From Cytophagales bacterium (lineage in GTDB: Bacteria; Bacteroidota; Bacteroidia; Cytophagales; Cyclobacteriaceae), in the NCBI GenBank assembly GCA_027317105.1, contig DAHVFH010000210.1, positions 1 through 64,000 of the forward strand: a stretch of DNA of 64,000 nt, in the 5' to 3' direction. The position numbers and the translations under genes were made by a program. Shown in pieces: positions 50,574-62,500 of this stretch. Position 1 is the first letter of the stretch, and every line of letters begins with the position of its first letter. The notes beneath the pieces were generated by a model that was not told the DNA's origin, ran no database searches, and saw only the letters and a program-made list of their open reading frames with translations.

Positions 50574-53500
50574 TTATCGGATCAAAGTAACATCTCCAAC
50601 CTGAGTTGTTCGCGATTGATCGGATAGTCGCAGTGTCAATTTATAAACATAAACACCTCCCGGCATCAACTTTCCATGTTGGTCATATCCATCCCATCCG
50701 ATCGACTGATTCAGGCTTTCGAAGATCAAGTTACCCCAACGGTCGTAGATTTGCATGTTAAATTCTTCTACTCCTTTTACTTGCGGTAAGAAAATGTAAT
50801 TGTACAAATCCACACCACCTACGCCCCCACTAGGTCCCGCGGAGCTTGGCGTAAAGGCATTTGGAATCTTAGCCGCACCGCCTTGCTTCGCGATAATTAT
50901 CTTAAACGAAGACGCTGAACAAATCACGCCACTACCATGGTCATATTGTGCCGTGAAGCGCAAGGTATCCACGCCTTGAAATTTATATTGATAAGAAGGT
51001 TGGAAATCGGTTGACGTTCCCCCATCGCCAAAATCCCAAAGGTATTGGTTCGCTGAACTTCCACTACCGTTAAGGGTATTGATTGGTTGATCGGGAACAT
51101 ATACCGTAGTTGGATAAGCATCAAAAATAGGTTGTGGTTTTGGATAAATAACGAAATGCAGCGTATCGGAAGCCGTTTGGCCTGTTTTCGAACTGCTCGT
51201 CACCAAACTCACGAAATAAGATCCATCACTCCCTACACTAAAGACAGGGAGTGCTGCATTTGACGAAGCAACCGTATCTCTTCTTATGAGGTCAATGACT
51301 GCCCAATTGTATCGGTCGCCAGTAGAGAGGTTCTGAGTTACCGTAACTTTGGTCGGGTAACAACCTCTCGTTGGATCAATTTGAAACTGTGCCATTAGCG
51401 GTGCTAGCAATATCTCAACGGTTTTTGTAATCATACTCGAACACGTGAGTCCTGCCGTTTGGGCAGCCACATTCACAGCAGTAAGGGTCACATCCCGAGG
51501 ACCTGGTGAGGCATAATTTACATTGAGTGGACTCGTTGAACTGGTAAGTGCTGCAGGCGTAGCGTCAACACCAAAATTCCAACCAAACTGGAAGTCCGGC
51601 CAATCGGATGCAGCCACAGATGTGTTTGTATACGTTACAGTAGAATTACCGCCTACAAAATTAGGAGCAACAAAAGTAAAGTTTGCCGCTACAGATTTAT
51701 ACACGGTCACTTGAATGGTTGTATCAGCAGTACAATTACCGTTCGTTGCATTGTAAACAATATTGACAATTTGCGGATTGGTTTTTGTAGGATCAAGCGT
51801 AAGCGTGTAATTTGTATTGATGGTATTCGTTGACCCAAACTGAGTTGCATCGCCTGGGTATTGGTAAAACCAGGAATTCCCAGTACTTAGCACACCGGCA
51901 GTCTGGTTTGTCAACTTCACATTGTCACCACTACAAATTACAGGCTTGTCTACAGAAACATTAGCTTGCAATTGGGCATAGACTGTGATTGATTTTGATG
52001 AATTCTTTGAACAGCCTCCCGGGAAATCGGAATCTAAGGAAGTGGTTAATATCGTGTTCGCCTTCAAGGTAGAAGTACGACTCGAATTATAGAAGATATG
52101 CTTTAGCGTTTGACCAGTTACACTGGTTGTAGCTGTGTAAGTCGAGTCGTTACCATCACCCCATTGCCAAACATAAGTAGTCCCTGCATTTTGGTTGTAT
52201 TGGAACGTAGTAGGCTCCGGTGAACATGCTGCCAAGGAGGAAAGAATATTGAAGGTTGCGTTTGTTTGGCCAACTGTATACACAACCTGACTGGTAAGCG
52301 GAGCACTGCAACCCAGGTTGTCGGTAATGGATACTAATTTATAGGTGGTTGACGCAGTGGGCTGGATTTGAATGGACTTGAAATTCCCTGCTTTCGTAAG
52401 GGTAAAGTTTGATGAACCGTCCGTGTAGGTAAAGTTGAAAGGCGCCTGTCCTTCCAATGCGATTTGCAAAAAGTCTTTGCTGCCTGTGCACAACCAGGTG
52501 GAGTCATTTTGGAATAGGCCATTTAACTTGGGTGCCGCGAGCACACTCATAATCTTAGGATTGCTTTGGCAAGCTGTTGCACCGGGGCCTGTTGCCGTGA
52601 TGGTGTATGTTAAATAGTCTTGCGCATTAGTAAGGGTATCAGTTACCACCTGATTAATAAGTGTTCCGGATGCCGATGCTGTCGGTACGCCAGAATTATT
52701 TGGGTCAACTGTCCATGTAAAATTCGTTCCGGCAACCGAGCTGCTCAACGGAATATTTAGGGTAGCACCATAACAAACTGAAGGTACTGCGGTGAATAAT
52801 ACATTAGGAATTGGATCCACTTCAATATCGATCGGCACGGGTGGTCCCGCACAACCGCTTGCTTTTGGCGTAATCACATAATGGATAATCGCCGGAACCG
52901 ATCCTGTGTTTTGCAGATTTTGGAATATTAAATCCCCAGCTCCGTTTGAAAAGCCTTTGGCCGCACCCGATGTCACCGAGGCCGTCCATGAATTGACGGT
53001 ACTTGACACGTCATCCGACAACGAAATGTTGATCAAATCATTACTACATATTGCCGGAGGTGATAGGGTTGGGTTGATGATGGCAGCTGTGACATTCGGT
53101 GAAGGATTTACATTCAGGGTAATCGTTACCGGATTACCTACGCAACCCAACCCACCATTCACCACAGGTTGTAACGTATAGGTTGCTGTACTCATCGCAG
53201 TATTGCTGTTACTCCAAATGTCTGCGATACTTTGGCCGCTGGTGTAACTGGCCACTGGAGCCGAGGTCATCGTCAAGCCTGCATCGGGCACTACACTTGT
53301 CACGTTGAATTTCATCGTTCCGCCCGCACTCGGAACGGTGGCACTGGTAAGCACAATGTTCGCAGCAACGCCTTCACAAATAGTTTGGATCGGAGGTGAA
53401 GCAGAAAGTTGTGGAATAGGGTCAACATGAACCAACACGGTGATTGGGGTACCCGAACAGCCGGCCCCACCTTTCGCGCCAGGAGCGAATGGTGTGATCG

Positions 53501-56500
53501 TGTAGGTAAGCGTAGCCTGCGTACTGGTATTGTTCACAGGTTTGTCAGCAATCACGCTTCCGTTAGGCAGATTGCTTGCCAATGGTGTAAATCCGCTCAT
53601 TTGCCCGCCTACCGAAGAGGAGGCTGTGTAGTTAAATGAAATTGACCCCGCTGTTGGCGTGGATGGCGAATTTAATACAATGTTTGTAGTGGTGTTACTG
53701 CAAATATTGGTAGCGGCTACACCAGTAGCTACAACAGTCGGTTCAACGGTAAGCACGATGTCTTTTGGAGGACCAAAGCACCCAGCACCAGAAACCGGCA
53801 CGATGGTATAGGTTACCGTGAGCGGGGCATTTGTTGTATTCGTATTAGTAAATTTATCATTCTGAATTTCGGTGGTCGCCACCCCATTTCTTGGAAATCC
53901 TACGTTACCTGAAGTTTGGGAAAGCCCTGAACTAATAACAATGTTGGTGATGTTATAATTGGCTGCCGCTGCGCTTGTGGATGTAGTGGCCAGCACAATA
54001 CCCGAAGCATTAGTCGAGCATACCGTTGCATTCAAATTCGTGGCCACGGCCGGAGCAGCGTTAACCGTGAGGACGACTTGATAATCATTTCCGATACAAC
54101 CCGCGGAAGTCGATGGCGCAATGGTGTAGGTTGCGTTAATCGGGTTTTGTGTGGTGTTAAAGTATTGATCGTTGGCTAAGAAATTATTAACGGTGTAAGT
54201 ACCCAGAGCAGCGTTGGTGCCTAAGGCAGTTAAGCCCCCCGGAACATTTACCCCCTTCAAGTTGTACTGAGAAATGGCCGCTGAACCTCCTGCCGTTCCA
54301 ACGATTATTCCTGAGGCCACCCCACTACAAATTATACTTGTTCCAGGCACCAGTATGGGTTCTGGATTAATGGTTACAACAATGTTTTGAGGTAGCCCCT
54401 GGCATCCCGAACCACTAATACCTAAAATGCTATAAGTAACGTTTACCGGAGCGCTGGTTGTATTAACATATTTATCATTCACTATTAGCGAAACACCGCC
54501 CGTTTGAGGCAGACCAAGGTTAGCCACGTTTCCTCCGTCTGCCGTGATGGTTGCAGGCACTGTTACTGAAATCAGTTTGTAGGATGCTGCACCGACCGAA
54601 GAGCCACCGGTCGCCAAGGTAATGTTGGTCGTGCTTTTACTGCAGACCGAATTCGTTAAAGCGGCCAGTACCGGCTCCGGATTTACCGTCACGGTAATCG
54701 TAAATGGTGCGCCAAGGCAAGGGACACTCGACTTCGGAGTGACTTGGTAAACTACTTTTAGTGGAACAGAGCCAATATTATTGAAAACATCATTTTTGAT
54801 GGCATTGGCACTCAACGAAGTGCCTGTTGTTGGCGTTCCGGTTAAACCTGCATCTTGACTTACCAAAGAAACATCGTAAGAAGCCGCAGCAACGGAAACC
54901 CCATTGGTGCTCAGAACAATATTGGTCGGATTGGCAGAACTAGCATTGTTGCTGCAAATTGTCTTTGTCGCCAATATGGGGTTCATCACTGGCTCAGGAT
55001 CTATCGGCTGGGTGACTGTGAATGGCAATCCAGCGCAAGCCCCTGAGGAGGGCGTAACGGTATAGTTTGCATTAAGTACCCCTGCTGTTAAATTAGTCAG
55101 GTTATCTGTAATCAAACCTGTTCCGGATCCAGTGCCTCCGGTAAGACCCGATGCATAGCTGGCCGTCCAGGTAAAGGTTGATGTCACCCCATTTGTAATG
55201 TTGTTGGTTTGGGGATTTATACTGATAGCTGATCTCGAACAAAGTGCTGATTGTAGTGTGCTGGCTCCAACAGGTGTTGGACTTACCTTAACAACGTAGG
55301 TGAATACAGCACCTTGACAATTATTGGCCGAGCTGAATGGCGTGATGGTATAGGTTAAATTAGCTGGTGTGCCAGTATTGTTGACATAGCTATCAGTGAT
55401 GGCGGCTGCACTTGCCACGGTGCGATTAGGAGCGGCAGGAACACCGCCATTATCAGAGGATACGGTATACGTGAAAACAGAAGTCACCCCATTAGTAATT
55501 TGAGATTGAATGCTATGATTGAGCGTGGTAGCGCACTGCGGATCAGTAACGTTAGAGCCTACTGGTTCGGGATTTACGGTCACCACAATCGTAATCGGTT
55601 GGCCAACACAACTTGCTCCACTTACCGGTGTCACCACATAGCTTAAGGTTTGCGATGCGTTGGTTATATTTTTAAACACATCTCCACTCAAATAGTTATT
55701 GGCAACGCCTGTACTTGGGACTGCTGCATTCGTACCTGCGGCCGTCAGTGATCCCCCTATTGAAATGGATAGAGTATTATAACTCGATGCTCCTACTGAT
55801 GTTCCATTGGTATTTAAAGTCAATCCTGTAGCTACACTACTGCAAATACTTTTATTCAGACCGCTAGCCATAACTGGCTCCGGGTCTATTGTGATTGTAA
55901 TGATCTTAGGTTGCCCTACACATCCCGATCCACTGGTAGCCACAACCGTGTATTTTACTGTTAATGGAGTTGCACCAACATTTGTAAACTTATCCGACAA
56001 TAGATAACTAGCCGATACATTACTTGCCGGCACAGTCACATTGGTACCGGCAGGTGTCAGTCCTCCGGCAATAATCCTTGCCGTAATCGTATAATTGGCG
56101 GCACCAACCGAGGAGCCATTGGTATTCAAGGTTAAATTGATATTTGCTTCACTGCAAACTGTTTTATCAAGTGAGCTTGAAATTACTGGTTCAGGATTTA
56201 TTGTCATGGTGATAACTTTTGAATCACCCAAACATCCTACTGCACTAACGGGCACAACCGTGTACGTTACCGTAAGTGCCGAATTCGTAGTATTCGTAAA
56301 TTTATCGTTTGCAAGATATCCCGGTACCACACCGGTTCCTGGGATAGCTGCATTTCCCACATTCGCCACAAGGCCTCCGCTTATCGTTTGAGCCATGACA
56401 TTGTAGTTTGCCGCTGCCACGGAAGTGCCATTAGTATTGAGTGTGAGCCCAATTGCCAGACCGCTACAAAGCGTATTGTCCAATGTAGTCGCAATTACCG

Positions 56501-59500
56501 GCTGGGGCTCTATGGTTATGGTCACCGGCATCGCCACACCAGGACATCCAGCATTACTTACCGGAACGACCGTATAGACAACATTCAAATTTCCAGCGGT
56601 AGTATTAGTGAAAGAATCGCTGCCTAAGTAGCCTGCATTCACACCCGATGCAGGAACAGTTGCGTTAGTTCCTGCCGCGGTTAATCCTCCCGCTATGGAT
56701 ATTGCCGTAATGTTATAGTTCTGAGCAGCAACGGAAGTACCATTCGTATTCAACAACAGACCGGTTGAAAGACCGCTGCATATAGTCGCATTAAGCGATC
56801 CCGAAAGAACGGGTTTCGGGTTGATGGTCACAGTGATAATCTTAGGCGCGCCCGTGCAAGTTGCACCACTAACACCCACAACCGTGTAGGTAACGTTTAG
56901 TGGGTTATTGGTTACATTATTAAATTTATCTGCCGCTAGGTAGTTAGCAGCCACGCTCATGAAAGGAACAGCAGCATTTGTTCCCGCAGGTGTCAAACCA
57001 GGATCAATTGATCGTGCGGTGATGTTATAATTTAAGGCTGCCACCGAAGACCCGTTGGTATTCAACGTAAGCCCTGATGCCACATCACTGCAAACTATTT
57101 CGTTTAATAAGTTAGAGATAACCGGCTCGGGGTCGATGGTCATTATTACATTCACCGGAGAACCGGCACAGTTTGCTCCACTTACCGGAACAACCGTATA
57201 AGTGGCGGTTAAAGGAATGGCCGTTGTATTGATGAATTTATCGCTTGATAAATACGTATTCGATGCCCCTGTAAAAGGAATTACGGCATTCGTACCCGCC
57301 GCGCTTAATCCAACTGCCAACGAAATATTAGTCACGTTATAGCTTGCTGCTGCTACCGAAGTTCCGTTCGTATTTAACGTAAGCCCTGTCGCTGTGCTAC
57401 TGCAAAGCGTATTGTTCAACGAGCTCGAGAGAACCGGCTGTGGATTAATCGTTATGGTTATTATCTGTGGTTGCCCCAGACACCCGGATCCGCTAACTGG
57501 CGCGGCCGTGTAGGTAACATTTAAAGGCAGCGTAGTTGTATTTGTAAATACATCATTATTTAAATAATTGGCTGCTACGGTTGAAGCAGGAACAGTGGCA
57601 TTTGTTCCAGAAGGGGTAAGCCCACCGGCTATGGAACGCGCTGTAATATTATAGTTTGCGGCAGCCACAGAACTTCCATTGGTGTTTAAGTTTAGCCCAA
57701 CGGCTACCCCACTACACACGGTAGTACTGAGCGATCCGGAAATAACCGGCTCGGGGTTGATGGTAATTGTAATGGATTTAGAAGGCCCCGGACAACCCGC
57801 TGCACTTAAAGGCACCACCGTGTACACTACGGCCAAAGAAGTATTTCCAGTGTTTGTATATTTATCGTTAATTAGGTAAGCCGGAATTACATTCGTAGCC
57901 GGGACAACAGCATTCGATCCGGAAGCAGTAAGACCAAATGCCACGGAAACCGATGAAATATTATAATTGGCCGCTGCAACTGAGGTACCATTGGTGTTAA
58001 GTGTAAGGTTGGTCGGTGAACCGCTACATATGGTCGCATCCAACGTATTTGATACCACTGGTTCAGGGCTTACTGTTAAGGTAATGATTTTAGCAACACC
58101 AAAACAATTTGCAGCACTGATCGGAACCACAGTATAGGTAACGTTCAAAGGGGTAGTTCCGGTATTCGAATAGGTATCGTTAACAAGATACCCTGCAGCC
58201 ACATTGCTGGCCGGAACGATGGCATTGGCACCTGGTACTAAACCGCCAGCGATCGAAATTGCCGTAATATTATAGGTTGTTGCTGCAACCGAAGAACCAT
58301 TGGTGTTTAAGGTTAGATTGATCGGCACAATGCTGCAGACCGAACCATCCAAAGAACTCGAAACTACAGGCTCTGGATTGATGGTGATGGTAATAATTTT
58401 GGACGCCCCCAAACAACCTGAAGAACTTAGGGGAACCACGGTATAGGTAACGGTCAACGGATTCGAGCCTGTATTGGAAAATATGTCGTTGGCGAGGTAA
58501 TTCGCAGCCACCCCGCTTGCAGGCACAGCGACATTGGCTACATTAGGGGTCAACCCTCCTGAAATCGACCTTGAGGTTATGTTGTAACTCGCTGCGGCTA
58601 CTGATGTACCATTGGTATTGAGCGTCAGACCCGTGGCAAGACGACTGCATACCGTAGCGTCCAAAGTATTGGCCATCACCGGTTCAGGATTGATCGTGAT
58701 CGTAATCACTTTCGCCTGACCACTGCAAGGTGTGGCGCTTACCGGAACAATGGTATAGGTAACATCCAACGCTGCTCCGCCCGTATTAGTAAATATATCC
58801 GAAGCCAGATAGCCAGCCGGAACGCCAGATGCCGGAACAACTGCATTTGAACCTCCCGCAATTAAGCCAGGGGCAATCGTTCTATTTGTAATGTTGTAAT
58901 TCGTGGCGGCAACTGACGTTCCGTTGGTATTAAGGGTTAGGCCAATTGTACTACTGCTACACACGGCAGCGTTTCCATTGCCAAGAACCGGTTCCGGATT
59001 CACGGTAATCGTTATCGATTTTGGAGGGTTGCCAGGACAGGCCATTGCGCTCACGGGCACAGCCTGATAAACAACCGTCAGCGGTGTGCTGCCGGTATTC
59101 GTAAAGACATCGGCAGCTAAATAATTAGAAGGCTTATTCGTGGCTGGAACTACCGCATTCAATCCTCCAGCTACTAATCCTGCAGCAATAGTGATTCCGG
59201 TAATGTTATAACTAACGGCCGGAGGAGAACCGCCAGCTGTGGCAAGTGTTAGGCCCGTTGCTATTCCGCTACAGACCGTCATATCGAGGGTGGCGGAAAG
59301 GGAAGGTTGTGGATTAATGGTGAAGTTAACAATAACTTGGCTTCCAAGACAACCGCCCACACTCACCGGAACAACCGTATAGGAGGCTGTTAACGCTCCG
59401 TTGGTAGTATTTAAATAAGAATCATTTGAGAGATAGGTTGAGCCAACACCTGTTGCTGGAACAACCGCGTTGGTTCCAGGGGTAAGTCCCCCTGGAACTG

Positions 59501-62500
59501 TAACGGCGGTAATGTTATAATTATTAGCCGCAACTGATCCTGCAGCAGTAGCCAACGTAACACCGATCGGTGATCCACTACACTTTGTAGTGCCAAGCGT
59601 TGGGGACAAGGTAGGTTGAGGCAAAACCGTAACCACCACTGTCCTTGCTGTTCCATTACATCCAGCACCGCTTGTTGGTGTTATGGTATAGGTAGCCGTA
59701 ATCGATGAGGCAGAATTATTGACCAGATTATCCGTAATATGTAATGTTCCCGCTGAACCATCAGGTACATTCACTCCTGGAGATCCCTGAGCCGAAGCAT
59801 CCGACATCACTGGTGCTGGCCAATTGAAAAATGTTCCACCGGGCAGGTTTAAGGGAGATAAAAGAATTTCGTAGTTCACTTGCTGACCGCTACAAATAGT
59901 TTTCGATTGAGGGTTAACAAGAACGGGTTCGGGATTAACCGTCACTACCACGCTTTGAGTTGTTCCCGCGCAATTTGGTGCGGCAGTCGCTGTAGGCGTA
60001 ACATTAAAGGTAACGGATCCAACCGCGCCTGACAAATTTTTAAGTGCCCCTGCTCCTGTAAAAGTTGTGGATAGATTGCCCGTACCAACCTGCCCCACGG
60101 TAGCACCGGTAATGCTTCCGGTGATGCTTACTACGCTCCAGGCATAGGTGCTGGCCACCGATGAACTAAACGCTAACCCGGGTGCAAGCCCACTGCATAC
60201 GGCTGAGGTTGTACTAGAGGTCATCACCGGACGTGCGTTTACAGTTACACCGAGATTAGCCGGAGACCCAACACAGCCTGTTGACGCAGTTTCTGTTACC
60301 TGAATTGTAACCGGAGAAGTAAGTCCGAAGTCCACATTAATGGTGCTTCCGGATCCACTGGGTGTTGCACCTGTCACCACCCATGAATAGGTTGAAGAAC
60401 CATTGGCGGGAACTACTGTGTAAGGAACCAATGTCTGGTTGGTACATACCTGAGTAGCTCCACTAATCACATTAGCAGCCGGGGCAGCATTCACGTTTAC
60501 CGTCATGTGGTTGGTATTGCCCGTACATCCGTTCAGTGTTTCAAATACATCGATAGCTACCGTTCCGGTGGCGGAAGGAAATTGTAGGAGCACGAAAAAG
60601 TTGGAACTGTTTGTGCCACCACCACCAAACACCGTTACATCTGCTGCAGGAGTGCCAACTACACTCCAAGTATAAGTTGATCCCGGGTTATTTCCTGGAG
60701 TAAGTTGATAAAGTAAAATATTGCTTCCTGTACATACCGAAGTATTCCCGATAACAGGATTGTCAATGGGACGGGGAAGCGTAGTTAAGTTTATGGTAGC
60801 AATGTTGGAACAATTCGTTATCGTGTTGGTGACCTTGGCATATAAAGTTACATTACCAACCAACGTATAGGAAAGAGGGGTCGGCACTGCCAGGGTTGCG
60901 GCTGCATCCGTAAACCAACCCACCGATCTGTTAACTAATGAACCATTTGCAATGGCGGTATTATAAGTCGTCAGATCGAATGGACCATGTTGACCACTGT
61001 GCGGAGGTATTGGATCGATAAGTGGATTAGTTCCAGTGTGATCTTCGCAGAACGATAGATTTTGAGGGACAATGGTGGGTAAAGTATTAACTACAAAGGT
61101 GAGAACCCCAGCCGAAGAAATGGCATCATTGGAACAGCCCAAGACAGTGGTCGCCTTGAAATAAAATTTAGTGCCATTTGAAACTGCAACATTAGTCGGA
61201 GCGCCTACCGGAGACGACCATGACGAGTTGTTGTACCAAACCACCGTTGTGCCATTTGTGCAGATGCTGTTGTAGGAAGTTAGATCAACTCCGGCATGTG
61301 ATCCTCCCCCGTACACGTCTTCACAAAAAGTAACCGTAGGATTTAAAGTGGTCGGCAGCGGATTGATATTAATGGTTGCCGCTGCTGTATTATCAGGGCA
61401 GGCATTGGCTGTCCCCAACTGTCCATACTTACTTTGAACCGTCCATAAAATATTGACCGTTTTAGTTGTTCCGCCCGCAGGGGTATCTCCCGGCAAACCG
61501 GTAATGGCCGTAGAAATATTATTGGGACTTGTGATGGCGGTTCCACCTACACCTCCAGTAAAAGACCAAGTACCTTTATCCACACCATTTATGGCTGTGG
61601 CTGTCAATGGTGTAGATGCACCATTTCCAGTAACTGGAGCACAAAGAGCAATGGGTGAAGGTGATGGCGCGGTAATGGTCGCAGCAGCGGGGGGTAAATC
61701 CTGGATGTTAGTAACGGCCGTACTTGTACTACTTAGGCATGATGTAGTTGTATTTTGTGTAAACGTATAGTAAGTTACAGTCGCATTGCTGGTGGGCGTA
61801 AACAACTGGTTATTTGCTCCAGCCAGAACCCCTGCGGCCGCGGTGTATGTTGGTGAAGCGGTGGTCGACCATAAAATGGTAAACCCTGCCCCAGGGTCAT
61901 TCACTGTAAGCTGAGAACCTGTGGGATTTGTAGAACAAGAAACGGCTCCAATCGCGCCAGTTGGAGCAGCAGGGAGAGGGTTTACTGTAAAATTTAATGT
62001 CGTGTTAAATATGGTTTGACACCCAGTAGGGGAGAGAATTGAAACAATTTTAATCGCATGCGGACTCGGCACTGTATTGTTTAAAGCCACTTCAGAAAAA
62101 GAGGTTGCAGTAGCCAGATCTCCGTTGCCTAAATTTACCGTGAATGTCTTAGTGGAATTTGATCCACCATCCACATTATAAGTTAAAGTGTAATTACCAG
62201 GACTGGTTGAAGCCGCATCTAAGCTAAAACTTAAAACAGGGTCGGAGGTTGATGCTCCATTAAAGCAGGTGACGGCTGGCGTTACGGAAGGTGCGGTATC
62301 AAAGTTAGGAGGTGCACCGCCAATGGTAATGGAAGTGGATCCTCCTAAAGAAGTAGCGACACATCCATTGGCATCAACTAAAGATTGTAATTGATAAGTG
62401 CCAGACTGGGTAGTTATCGGGGGTGTCAGCGATACCGTATTGGAAGGTACTGTCGAAAGCACCACACCCGCCTGGGCAAAAGTAAAACTCCCAGCATAAG

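Noticed and set aside
55572..59621. Regular repeats mistaken for a CRISPR array
   Set aside because: Period is about 311 bases, in frame and coding; units differ at many positions; no short identical repeats or spacers.
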